NCBI RefSeq assembly: GCF_009664085.1 | Contig: NZ_CP039268.1 | Location: forward strand, 853,501-917,500 | DNA: 64,000 nucleotides | DNA from: Thermochromatium tepidum ATCC 43061 | GTDB lineage: Bacteria > Pseudomonadota > Gammaproteobacteria > Chromatiales > Chromatiaceae | Direction of reading: 5' to 3' | Shown: positions 8,183-15,823 of the stretch, piece by piece | Layout of the letters: each line of letters starts with the position of its first letter | Position numbering within the stretch: position 1 is the stretch's first letter | The notes under the pieces: generated by a model | The model's database searches: none | Told to the model about the DNA's origin: nothing | The model's input: the letters and a program-made list of their open reading frames with translations, nothing else | Program-made: the position numbers and the translations under genes

Positions 8183-8464
8183 ATGAAATGGCCGATCCGT
8201 ACCCTATCGATCCTTGGTCTGATCGGCGCACTAATCGTCGGCTATCACTGGGCGAGCTGCCCGCGCACGCCTGAAGCGCTGTTCAAGGCCCGCTGTAGCG
8301 CCTGCCATGAGCTGCGCACCGAGCGGCTGTGCGAGTTCCCAGCGACGCAGCGCCCGACGATCGTCGACACCATGCGGCGTCTGCACGAGGCCGCCGAGGT
8401 CATTGATGAAGAAGAAGCGGTCATCATCCGCCGCTATTTGGAGGAGTCTCTCGTATGCCATTGA
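8183..8464 (+). CDS. Small monohaem cytochrome c
   Basis: A 93-residue protein with an N-terminal hydrophobic segment (residues 7-23, ILGLIGALIVGYHWA) acting as signal or membrane anchor, and one haem-binding CSACH motif near residue 38. A Met available as distal ligand is in TMRRLHEA (about residue 65). A further Cys-His pair at the very end (VCH) is not a haem site. It would carry one electron on the periplasmic side. Its end overlaps the start of the Mrp-like gene by 10 bases, indicating co-translation. Similar small c-type proteins accompany oxidoreductases, but I cannot assign a specific partner. Confidence 0.8.
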   Translation: MKWPIRTLSILGLIGALIVGYHWASCPRTPEALFKARCSACHELRTERLCEFPATQRPTIVDTMRRLHEAAEVIDEEEAVIIRRYLEESLVCH

Positions 8465-10548
8465 TCGACACCGCCGCGCCACCAGAGTCGCGTGAGGCCC
8501 CCGGCGCGGACGCGCGCCTGGAGCAGCGTCTGCTTATGCTCCTGAGCCAGATCCAGGACGCTACGCGCGGCCTCGATGTGGTCACGGATGGCCAGGTCTA
8601 TGCCGTGGTCGCCACCGGCGGCGCGGTTCGGGTCCTGCTCGACCCCGAGCGTTTCCCGAGCGAGGCGGCACAGTCCGCCCTGGCCGAGACCATCGAGGCG
8701 CTGCTCGCGGATGAGCCGGGCGTCGCGCGCCTGGTGGTCAAGCCGCGCCCGCGCTCGATCTGTCTGCGCCCCGCGCTGCCGGGTGTTCGCCGCGTGATCG
8801 GCGTGCACAGCGGCAAGGGCGGGGTGGGCAAATCCACGGTCGCGGTCAACCTTGCCCTGGCGCTGGCCGCGCGCGGACTCAAGGTCGGCCTGCTGGATGC
8901 CGATCTCCAAGGTCCCTCGGCGCCGACCCTGCTCGGGATCACAGGCCGGATGGAGACCACACCCGATGGGACGCGGGTGCGCCCTCTGGAGCGGCACGGA
9001 CTCAAGGTCGTCTCGCTCGGCTTCTTGTTGCCGGAGACCAAGGCCCTGATCTGGCGCGGCCCGCTGGTCGAGCGCGGGCTGGCGCAGTTGTTCACCGAGG
9101 TCGACTGGGGCGAACTGGACCTGCTGCTCATCGACCTGCCGCCCGGTACCTCCGACGTGCATCTGGAGGTGGCGCGTCAGGCACCCTTGGCCGGCATCCT
9201 CACCGTCACCGCGCCGGGACAGGTCGCGGTGGACGACGTGCGGCGCGGGATGGAGATGTTCGCGGATCTGGCGGTGCCCTGTCTGGGGATCGTCGAAAAC
9301 CTGGCCGGTCTGGTCTGCGGCCGCTGCGGGACCGAGACCGCCCTGTTCGGTACGGGCGGTGGCGCGGAGCTGGCGACGCTGACCGGCCTGCCGCTGCTGG
9401 CCCGGCTGCCCTTCGATCTCAGGCTCGCCGAGGCGTCCGATGCCGGGTGTCCGCCGCTGGTGGCGAGCCCGGACACGGCGGCGAGTGCCTGGTTTCAGGC
9501 GCTGGCCGGGCGGGTGGCCGGGAGGCTGAGGCTCGACCAGGCGGAGCCGGACCAGTCGTCAGTGGTCAGTCATCAGAAGGCGTCTCTTTCTGCCCACTGT
9601 CTACCGCCCACTGCGTACGTTCAGCCGCCAACGGGACCGATCGGCAGCCAAACGTCCTCCGAGTCCGAACCCGCTAGGGCCCCGCGCGATGCCGCGCCCG
9701 GCGCGCCCATCCCCGGTATCCGCGATGTCGTCCTCATCGCCAGCGGTAAGGGCGGGGTCGGTAAGTCCACGGTCACCGTGAATCTGGCCTGCGCCCTGCG
9801 CGCCCAGGGTCTGCGCGTCGGGGTGCTGGACGCCGACCTCTACGGCCCCTCGATCGCGCGGATGCTCGGCACCGACACCGAACTGGAGCAGGATGCCACA
9901 GGGCGCGCCATCCCTGCCGTCAGTCATGGTATCCACAGCCTCTCGATCGCCCAGCGCATCCCGCCCGAGGCGGCCCTGGCCTGGAAGGGGCCGCTGGTGA
10001 CTCAGACCCTGATGGACATGGTCTATGGCGTTGCCTGGCCGGACCTGGATGTGCTGCTTATCGATCTGCCGCCCGGTACCGGCGACGTCCAGCTCAGCCT
10101 CCTGGAGCGTCTACCGGTCAGCGGGGCGGTGCTGGTGACCACGCCGCAGCGGCTCGCCCAGGTCGACGCCGAGCGCGGCATCGCGCTCTTCCATGAGCTG
10201 GATATCCCGGTGCTCGGGGTGATCGAAAACATGAGCCATCTGGTCTGTCCGGGCTGCGGCGAATCCATACCGCTCTTTCCGGATGCCGAGGTGCGCGCGC
10301 TCGCCCGCCGCCGCTACGTCCCCTATCTGGGCCGCTTGCCGCTCGATCCGGCTGGGCAGGCGCTTGCCGATGCCGGCCAGCCCCTGGTCGAGGCGCTGCC
10401 CGAGAGCGCCGCCGCCCGGACCTTCCATGCGCTGGCGCACCAACTCCGAATCGCACTGGAGCGGGAGGCCGAGGCCGCCTTGCGCGCTGCCGACCCCAAC
10501 ACCCGGGCCGCACACGCGGCCTTCTGGGAACGTCTGATCGAGGATTGA
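8455..10548 (+). CDS. Tandem Mrp/NBP35-type P-loop ATPase (two fused copies)
   Basis: A 697-residue protein holding two complete Mrp-type NTPase domains. Domain 1 is about residues 115-360, with GKGGVGKS near 121, DLPPGTSD and a CGRCG cluster-binding pair. Domain 2 is about residues 425-690, with GKGGVGKS near 431, DLPPGTGD and a CPGCG pair. A short N-terminal MIP18/DUF59-like region precedes domain 1. Mrp proteins bind and deliver [4Fe-4S] clusters and usually act as homodimers; here the pair is covalently joined. The linker (about residues 362-420) is encoded partly by a palindromic non-coding-type repeat. In this operon it could mature clusters of the ferredoxin or molybdoenzyme (inference). 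Confidence 0.9.
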   Translation: MPLIDTAAPPESREAPGADARLEQRLLMLLSQIQDATRGLDVVTDGQVYAVVATGGAVRVLLDPERFPSEAAQSALAETIEALLADEPGVARLVVKPRPRSICLRPALPGVRRVIGVHSGKGGVGKSTVAVNLALALAARGLKVGLLDADLQGPSAPTLLGITGRMETTPDGTRVRPLERHGLKVVSLGFLLPETKALIWRGPLVERGLAQLFTEVDWGELDLLLIDLPPGTSDVHLEVARQAPLAGILTVTAPGQVAVDDVRRGMEMFADLAVPCLGIVENLAGLVCGRCGTETALFGTGGGAELATLTGLPLLARLPFDLRLAEASDAGCPPLVASPDTAASAWFQALAGRVAGRLRLDQAEPDQSSVVSHQKASLSAHCLPPTAYVQPPTGPIGSQTSSESEPARAPRDAAPGAPIPGIRDVVLIASGKGGVGKSTVTVNLACALRAQGLRVGVLDADLYGPSIARMLGTDTELEQDATGRAIPAVSHGIHSLSIAQRIPPEAALAWKGPLVTQTLMDMVYGVAWPDLDVLLIDLPPGTGDVQLSLLERLPVSGAVLVTTPQRLAQVDAERGIALFHELDIPVLGVIENMSHLVCPGCGESIPLFPDAEVRALARRRYVPYLGRLPLDPAGQALADAGQPLVEALPESAAARTFHALAHQLRIALEREAEAALRAADPNTRAAHAAFWERLIED
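9546..9612 (+). repeat. Intergenic-type inverted repeat inside the Mrp linker
   Basis: The arms CAGTGGTCAGT (about 9559-9569) and GCCCACTGTCTACCGCCCACTGC (about 9593-9615) are complementary in part. They resemble the repetitive CAGTGGTCAGTGG-type sequences found between genes in many genomes. Here it is translated as the serine- and histidine-rich linker joining the two Mrp domains, suggesting that the fusion arose by reading through an intergenic repeat. Confidence 0.45.
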
Positions 10549-10550
10549 GG

Positions 10551-11312
10551 ATGACCGAACTCTACCTGTACCTGAATCAATCCCTGCCCGAGGGGCTAGA
10601 CCCGCAACGGCTCGCCGGACTTGCTGGACTGGTGGTCGAGGCGGGCTGTCTCAGCGTGCGCGAGGCCAGCGCCCTGCCGGCCCCAGTCGCCGCGCTCTGC
10701 GTCCGCCTGCGTGCTACGCACGGGCAGGTTCCGAGCGCGGACGCTCAAGTGGACTGGGACTGGGACGCGGACACCGCCCCGGCGTGCGTGGTCGATGCTG
10801 GACTGGATGCCTGTGCCGCCCTGCGCGATGCCCAGCCGGAACGCAACTGGCTGCCGCGCCTGACCGTCTACCCCCAGGAGGTCAGCTACCGTATGGCCAA
10901 TTACAGCGGCGAAGGCTTCAAATTCTTCACACCGGACCCGGCGAGCATCCACATCTATCGGGTCACGGACGGTGATCGGCGGCTGATTCCGACCCTCCGG
11001 CGCGCCCGTGACCTGGGCTTCGAGCGGATCTGGCTGCACGCCCGCGACGCCGAGCGACGCGGACGGGGTCTGGATCTGGATCTCCTAGAGCGGGCGCGGG
11101 CCGAGTATCCCGAGGGGCTTTGGCTCTCCGGGGGGGCGACCGAGGCGCGCCATCTGGAGAACCTCAGCCGCGAGGGTGGGGCGGACGGGGTGGTGATCGG
11201 GCTTGACCTGCTTCAAGCCGTCGGTGTGGAGGCACTGCTGGCGGCCTTGGCCCCACCACCGCCCGAGGTGTCCGCCACCTGGACGCCTCGTTCGGATCAT
11301 GCCGCCGTCTGA
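10551..11312 (+). CDS. Predicted TIM-barrel protein of unknown function (HisA/HisF-like in part)
   Basis: A 253-residue soluble protein, started at ATG 10551 just behind the stop of the Mrp-like gene with TGAGG acting as ribosome site. The C-terminal part has alternating strand and helix repeats: ERIWLHARDAE, GLWLSGGATEARHLENL and GADGVVIGLDLLQ. The late G-G-A-T and G-V-V-I-G phosphate-loop-like turns recall HisA/HisF-type barrels. The N-terminal about 100 residues are not recognisable. No catalytic residues can be assigned. Position between an Mrp ATPase and a rhodanese-like protein suggests a role in maturation or sulfur handling, but this is only contextual. Confidence 0.6.
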   Translation: MTELYLYLNQSLPEGLDPQRLAGLAGLVVEAGCLSVREASALPAPVAALCVRLRATHGQVPSADAQVDWDWDADTAPACVVDAGLDACAALRDAQPERNWLPRLTVYPQEVSYRMANYSGEGFKFFTPDPASIHIYRVTDGDRRLIPTLRRARDLGFERIWLHARDAERRGRGLDLDLLERARAEYPEGLWLSGGATEARHLENLSREGGADGVVIGLDLLQAVGVEALLAALAPPPPEVSATWTPRSDHAAV

Positions 11313-11814
11313 GTCGCGCCGCCGGGGGCGCTCGCCGTGGCGACAATGGCGGCTGATGGTCGCGGTTGCTGCGCTCGTCTATGTGATCGTCGGCACGGCA
11401 GGCACGGACAGGGGGCGGCCCCTACCGACCCTGAGCCCCGAGACGCTCTCGAACCGGCTCACCCAGGACAGGCCACCCTTGGTGCTCGACACCCGTGGCC
11501 GCACGGCCTACCTCACAGGCACCATCCCCGGGGCACTGGACGCCGGAACCGACCCAGCCGGTTATCTGCCCGACAGCCGTGGTGGAGAGGTGGTGCTGAT
11601 CATCGAACCTGGCACCGACCCGGCGCCCTGGATGAACCGGCTCCTGGGCTTCGGCTATCGAGTCGAGGTACTGGCCGGGGGGCTGTCCGCCTGGCGTGCC
11701 GCTGGCCTGCCGGTCGTGGATCCCCAGTCCAGCTTCGCCCGACCCGGCAGCCGCCCCTTCGTCATCCCGCGCGGGCTGTGCGAGATGAACACCCCGGCCG
11801 ATCGGTTCTATTGA
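11299..11814 (+). CDS. Membrane-anchored rhodanese-like protein lacking the active-site cysteine
   Basis: A 171-residue protein overlapping the previous gene by 14 bases. One membrane segment (about residues 16-33, LMVAVAALVYVIVGTAG) precedes a rhodanese fold with LVLDTRGRTAYLTGTIPGA near residue 66 and a late GYRVEVLAGGLSAWRAAGLP. The active loop, normally Cys-x4-Arg/Ser, reads LIIEPGTDPAPW and has no cysteine, so classical persulfide transfer at this site is unlikely. The only cysteine is near the C-terminus (GLCEMN). Rhodanese domains bind sulfane sulfur or act as regulatory scaffolds. Its location among cytochromes and a molybdoenzyme fits a periplasmic sulfur-related function, but the chemistry is unclear. 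Confidence 0.75.
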   Translation: MPPSESRRRGRSPWRQWRLMVAVAALVYVIVGTAGTDRGRPLPTLSPETLSNRLTQDRPPLVLDTRGRTAYLTGTIPGALDAGTDPAGYLPDSRGGEVVLIIEPGTDPAPWMNRLLGFGYRVEVLAGGLSAWRAAGLPVVDPQSSFARPGSRPFVIPRGLCEMNTPADRFY

Positions 11815-11828
11815 GCATCAGGTCACCC

Positions 11829-12737
11829 GTGAATCCCCTGGTCGATAGAATCGGGCCGCTCCCGCCGATCCTAGGGCTTCTGGCCGTCTTGTCCCCTGGC
11901 GTGGCCGCTTTAGACATGACGGATCGCGAGTCGCGCCCGTGCGCCGACTGTCACGCGGCGATCGTACAGACCTTCGCCGCGACCCGGATGGCTCAGGGGG
12001 CGGCGGGCGAGGTCTTCCGCCGGGAATGGATGGAGCAAGGCTCGCCCGAGTCCTGTCTCGTCTGCCACGCGCCCTCCGGGGGTGCCGGCCTGAGCTGCAA
12101 CGACTGTCATGGCCGGGCCGGGCATCCGTATCCCAGACTCCAGGTGCCCGACATCTGCGCCCGCTGTCACGATGCCCCCGGCGAGAGTACCGTTCGCCGT
12201 TTTCGCGAGCGCCCGGAGACGCTCCAGGGCAAGGATTGTCTAGACTGTCACCTGCCGCCGGGGGGGATCAGGGCGGGGCATGGTTTCATCGGCCCCTCGG
12301 TCCCCGGTTTTCTGGACGGCGTCGCCCGGGTGCGGCTGGCGCTGCGCCGGGGGCCGAACGACGACCCCCGGGTCCTGATCCAGATCAGCCACCGCGCCGG
12401 CCACGCCCTGCCGGGTGGGACCACGGGACGCGCGGTGTGGCTGGTGGTCAGCGGGCTGGATACCGAGGACCGCCCGGTGTGGCGTGAGACAGCGCGCTTC
12501 GGTTGGGAACGACAGGGCCGGGATCACTGGCAGGACCGCACCCTGCCCCCGGGATCACCTGGGCTCCTGGAGCTTGCCCTCGACCCGCGCACGGCGGTGA
12601 CACGTCTGCGCGTCGAGCTCTGGTACCGCTTTGCGCCCGGCGACCTAGAGACACCGGATCCGCGCGCCCGGCTGTTGGATGCGACCGGGCTGGACCTGTG
12701 TCGCCCCCGGTTCCAGTCGATCAGCGATCATCCATGA
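11829..12737 (+). CDS. Pentahaem c-type cytochrome with C-terminal beta-rich domain
   Basis: A secreted 302-residue protein, GTG 11829 chosen as start; TTG 11811, overlapping the rhodanese stop, is the alternative. The first about 25 residues form a signal peptide ending near VAALD. Five haem-binding sites follow: CADCH, CLVCH, CNDCH, CARCH and CLDCH, spread over about residues 37-140. The remaining about 150 residues contain no cysteine pair and look beta-rich (RVLIQISHRAGHALPGG). The layout recalls NrfH/cytochrome c554-type modules joined to an extra domain. It would carry several electrons in the periplasm, perhaps between the quinone-linked membrane subunit and the molybdoenzyme. Its ATGA overlap with the next gene argues for one transcript. 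Confidence 0.85.
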   Translation: MNPLVDRIGPLPPILGLLAVLSPGVAALDMTDRESRPCADCHAAIVQTFAATRMAQGAAGEVFRREWMEQGSPESCLVCHAPSGGAGLSCNDCHGRAGHPYPRLQVPDICARCHDAPGESTVRRFRERPETLQGKDCLDCHLPPGGIRAGHGFIGPSVPGFLDGVARVRLALRRGPNDDPRVLIQISHRAGHALPGGTTGRAVWLVVSGLDTEDRPVWRETARFGWERQGRDHWQDRTLPPGSPGLLELALDPRTAVTRLRVELWYRFAPGDLETPDPRARLLDATGLDLCRPRFQSISDHP

Positions 12738-13645
12738 CATCCGACTCCACCCGGCCTGCATGGATCCACCACCTCATCGATCCGTCCAAGATGCCCCTGA
12801 ATCGTCGCCGCTTCATCCGCTCGCTGCTGGCCACCGCGACCCTCGGCATGGCCCGCCCCCTCTTGGGGGCGCCGCCCATCCGCTTTGGCATCACAGGGGT
12901 GATGCTCAACGATCGGCTGGGCTTCCTCAACGATTGGGCGGCCTGGCTGGGTGCACGGCTCGGGCGACCGGTGGTCTTCGTCCAGCGCGCCCGCTATCGC
13001 GAGATCCTCGATCTATTGTTGCGCACTCAGCTCGATCTGGCCTGGATCTGTGGCTATCCCTATGTCCAGCATCAGGATGTACTGAAACTGATCGCGGTGC
13101 CTTCCTTCCAGGGGCAGCCGCTCTACCGCGCCTATGTCATCGCCGCCGCCGAGGACAGTGTCCAATCCTTCGAGGAACTCGCAGGCCGACGCTTTGCCTG
13201 GTCCGATCCGGACTCCAACTCCGGCTATCTCTACCCGAGGTCGTATCTGGCGAGCCTCGGATACGCTCCGGATCGCTTCTTTCGACGGACGTTTTTCACC
13301 TGGGGCCACCGGCGCAGCATCATCGCGGTCGCCGAGGGGCTGGCCGAGGGTGCGGCGGTCGATGGCTATGTCTGGGAGACCCTGGCGCGGCGCGATCCGG
13401 CGCTGACCGGGCAGACGCGCATCATCCTGCGCTCACCCCTGTTCGGTTTTCCGCCGATCGTGGCGGCGCCCAACCTGCCGGAGACGGATCAAACCCGGTT
13501 GCGCGAGATCCTGATCGGACAGGCGGGAGATGCCACTGGCCGCGCCCTGTTGGCTGAGCTCAACCTCGACGGCTTCGTCACCGCCGAGCCGGCCCTGTTT
13601 GCGGATATCGCGGTCATGGCGCGCCAATTGGGGCTCGGCAGGTGA
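12734..13645 (+). CDS. PhnD/TtrS-like periplasmic binding protein with Tat signal
   Basis: A 303-residue PhnD-family solute-binding protein. NRRRFIRSLL (residues 22-31) followed by a hydrophobic run is a twin-arginine signal. An internal start at ATG 12791 would place it at the very N-terminus, but the ATGA overlap at 12734 favours the longer form. Family features include GVMLNDRLGFLNDWAAWLGARLG, the DLAWICGYPYVQ ligand-pocket region and the SDPDSNSGYLYPRSYL hinge segment. PhnD domains bind phosphonates and also form the sensor part of the tetrathionate kinase TtrS. Here the gene is fused by overlap (GTGA) to a histidine kinase gene and has no ABC permease, so it more likely serves as a detached sensor domain. 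Confidence 0.8.
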   Translation: MTSDSTRPAWIHHLIDPSKMPLNRRRFIRSLLATATLGMARPLLGAPPIRFGITGVMLNDRLGFLNDWAAWLGARLGRPVVFVQRARYREILDLLLRTQLDLAWICGYPYVQHQDVLKLIAVPSFQGQPLYRAYVIAAAEDSVQSFEELAGRRFAWSDPDSNSGYLYPRSYLASLGYAPDRFFRRTFFTWGHRRSIIAVAEGLAEGAAVDGYVWETLARRDPALTGQTRIILRSPLFGFPPIVAAPNLPETDQTRLREILIGQAGDATGRALLAELNLDGFVTAEPALFADIAVMARQLGLGR

Positions 13646-15084
13646 ACACCAACCGCTTTTGGTCGAGCTATCGCGTCCGCCTGCCGCTGAGCCTGAGCGT
13701 CTCGGCGATCCTGACCGCCTTCTGTCTGGCGCTCGCGCTCGGCGGACAGACGCTGGTCAATCTGCGCGCGGATCAGGGGCGCAACGCCTCGATGTTGGCC
13801 CATGCCTGGTCTGAGATGCTGGTTCAGGCCCTGCGCACCGAGGATGTGTGGTTGGCCTATGCCCTGCTGCGCGGCCCCGAAGGCGCGGCGAACTTCGATG
13901 CGATCTGGATCCTCGTCGATGTCTCGGGGCGGATCTTTGCCAGCAACCGCCCCCGCCGCTATCGGCTCGACCAGCCGCTGCGCGAGGCGCTGCCTTGGCT
14001 GGAAGCGACCCCGGGACAGGTCGAGACCCTCGAATGGGTCCAGGGGAATCAGGCCGAGGCCCAACGTCTGCTGCGTCTGCCGCTGTTTAGCGACGGTACC
14101 CCGGTCGGCGAGCTGATCGCCCTGCTGTCTGACACACCCTATCTGCCGCGCTTTCGCGAGATCCTGATCGGCGGCATCCTGGTGACGGGCGCCGTGCTCG
14201 CCCTGTTGGTGCCGCTTGGCTGGCTGTGGGGGCGGCGCCTGGTCGCACCCTTGATCCAGCTCAGTCAGTGCATGGGGCGGGTCGGTAAGGAGGACCCACG
14301 CCGGCTGCACTGTACCCTCCCGGGCGACGACAGCGAGATCGGTCAGCTTGGACGCCAGTTCGCCGCCATGGTCGCGGCCCTGGCCGAACAGGAGGCGCTC
14401 AAGGAGCGCATGCTCCAGACCGAGCGGCTGGCGGCGATCGGACGGGTCGCGGCTGGGGTGGCACACGAGGTCAACAATCCGCTCGGGGGGATGTTGATGG
14501 CGATCGATACCTATCGCCAGGCGCAGCGACCGGATGCCCGTACCGCCCGCCTGCTCGATCTGCTAGAGCGCGCGCTAAGTCAGATCCAGGGGGTGGTATC
14601 GGCGCTCCTGGTCGAGGCGCGTGCCGATCCGCGTCCGCTGACGGCGCGCGATCTGGACGATGTGCGCACCCTGGCCCAACCGCGCCTGGCCAAGTCCGGC
14701 GTGCGCCTGATCTGGCACAATGCCTTCGATGTGGCGACCACACTCCCGGCGGCACCGGTGCGCCAGCTGCTGCTGAATCTGCTGCTCAACGCCATCGAGG
14801 CCGCGCGCGACGGTGGTGTTGTGCAGGTGCGGCTCCTGAGCAAGGGCGATCGTCTGCGGCTGTGGGTGCGCAATCGCGGCCGCCCGATCCCGCCCGATCG
14901 GCTTGCCCAGCTGTTTGAACCCTATCCGGCGACCCCGAGCGCCAGGAGTGGTCTCGGATTGTGGATCTGCTATCAGATCGTCTCCCAGCTGGGCGGTACC
15001 ATCGAGGTCGCGTCCAAGGGCGAACTGACGACCTTCCACGTCAGTCTGCCGCTGGATCAGTCGGTTGGAGGCGAGGGGCCTTAA
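13642..15084 (+). CDS. Membrane sensor histidine kinase
   Basis: A 480-residue kinase starting GTG 13642, overlapping the stop of the binding-protein gene. It has two membrane segments (about residues 14-34 and 173-196) enclosing a periplasmic region of about 140 residues, then a HAMP-like linker. The phosphoacceptor is His275 in VAHEVNNPL. The ATPase domain has NLLLNAIEAA (N box), a degenerate first G box NRGRPIPPDRLAQLFEPY and GLGLWICYQIVSQLGG. With the adjacent PhnD-like protein it resembles a split TtrS-type sensor for a sulfur oxyanion. No response regulator gene lies beside it; downstream are only gene remnants and an IS copy. Confidence 0.9.
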   Translation: MNTNRFWSSYRVRLPLSLSVSAILTAFCLALALGGQTLVNLRADQGRNASMLAHAWSEMLVQALRTEDVWLAYALLRGPEGAANFDAIWILVDVSGRIFASNRPRRYRLDQPLREALPWLEATPGQVETLEWVQGNQAEAQRLLRLPLFSDGTPVGELIALLSDTPYLPRFREILIGGILVTGAVLALLVPLGWLWGRRLVAPLIQLSQCMGRVGKEDPRRLHCTLPGDDSEIGQLGRQFAAMVAALAEQEALKERMLQTERLAAIGRVAAGVAHEVNNPLGGMLMAIDTYRQAQRPDARTARLLDLLERALSQIQGVVSALLVEARADPRPLTARDLDDVRTLAQPRLAKSGVRLIWHNAFDVATTLPAAPVRQLLLNLLLNAIEAARDGGVVQVRLLSKGDRLRLWVRNRGRPIPPDRLAQLFEPYPATPSARSGLGLWICYQIVSQLGGTIEVASKGELTTFHVSLPLDQSVGGEGP

Positions 15085-15131
15085 GGTGACGAGGGGCTCA
15101 CCGAGGACCAGCGCTATCGCGCGCCCCGGCT

Positions 15132-15308
15132 TCAGACGGCCGTGCTTACCAGGGTCGGCTGGAGCACGCGCAACAGCTCGGCCGTCGCCAATGAAATGAT
15201 GTAGCCGCGCTTGCCGCCGTTGAGGTAGAGACGTGGCAGTTCGGCGATGCCTCGCTCACAATAGACCGGCATGGCGCGGCGCGTGCCGAACGGCGAAAGG
15301 CGCAGACC
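15132..15308 (-). pseudogene. C-terminal remnant of a YbaK/EbsC tRNA-editing domain protein
   Basis: The minus strand encodes 58 residues ending at TGA 15132-15134. The segment includes SPFGTRRAMPVYCE and RLYLNGGKRGYIISLA, characteristic of the C-terminal part of YbaK/ProX-type aminoacyl-tRNA deacylases, which hydrolyse mischarged tRNAs. These proteins are about 150 residues, so the N-terminal two thirds is missing. The coding similarity stops directly at the end of the next small gene. It is read as a truncated relic. Confidence 0.65.
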
Positions 15309-15476
15309 TTAAAGTAACAAGGCGCTCATGGTTCCCGTGACCACCGAAGAGATGACCGTCAGGATGAAGATGGCTGGGATCGCGGCGATGGCCGCCTTGA
15401 CCATAAAGACGACCATCGACCAGAACGGCATCTGGATGTCGATGACAGTGACACGGGTGTTGGGTTCGTAGGACAT
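15309..15476 (-). CDS. Small predicted inner-membrane protein, function unknown
   Basis: A 55-residue ORF starting at ATG 15476 with GGAG nine bases upstream. After a short polar N-terminus (MSYEPNTRVTVID) the rest is strongly hydrophobic from about residue 17 to 50 (FWSMVVFMVKAAIAAIPAIF), which could span the membrane once or as a hairpin. A longer version starting further upstream (base 15536) has a basic N-terminus without a good ribosome site. It abuts the YbaK remnant. No family is recognised. Conservation elsewhere would decide whether it is a real gene. Confidence 0.45.
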   Translation of the reverse strand: MSYEPNTRVTVIDIQMPFWSMVVFMVKAAIAAIPAIFILTVISSVVTGTMSALLL

Positions 15477-15539
15477 CGGGAGGGCTCCATGGGGCGGATG
15501 GTGTGGCAGTATCCTGATCTGGACCCTGCGCTTCAAGTC

Positions 15540-15752
15540 TCACCGGGCGTGCATCCGTCGAGATCCAGCCTGCCAGATCCAGGTCGCGCCCCTGGGTGAG
15601 GAGCGGATCGAAACCGCTGTCTTTAGATCGAACTCGGGGGACGAGACGAAAGATCCAGCCCAGATCGTCTCGTGCAGCTTCAGCCGGTCATGGCGGTCGA
15701 TTTCGATGTCGAGAGAGAGCAGCGTCGGGGCTGAGGGTGGGGTCGGCTCCAT
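15540..15752 (-). other. Unassigned ORF in a degraded intergenic stretch
   Basis: A 70-codon open frame with proline-rich start (MEPTPPSAPTLLSLDIEI) lying between the small membrane protein gene and IS copy 2. It has no recognisable motif. The surrounding 15085-15823 stretch contains otherwise only the YbaK remnant and the small membrane ORF, so this is probably decayed sequence. It may be a fragment of a longer gene cut by the IS. Confidence 0.2.
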
Positions 15753-15823
15753 TCGGTCTACCTGGGCTGTGGGTAGTCCAGACGATTCATCTCAGGGAAG
15801 CACTGAATAACTCCTCGCCCTCT

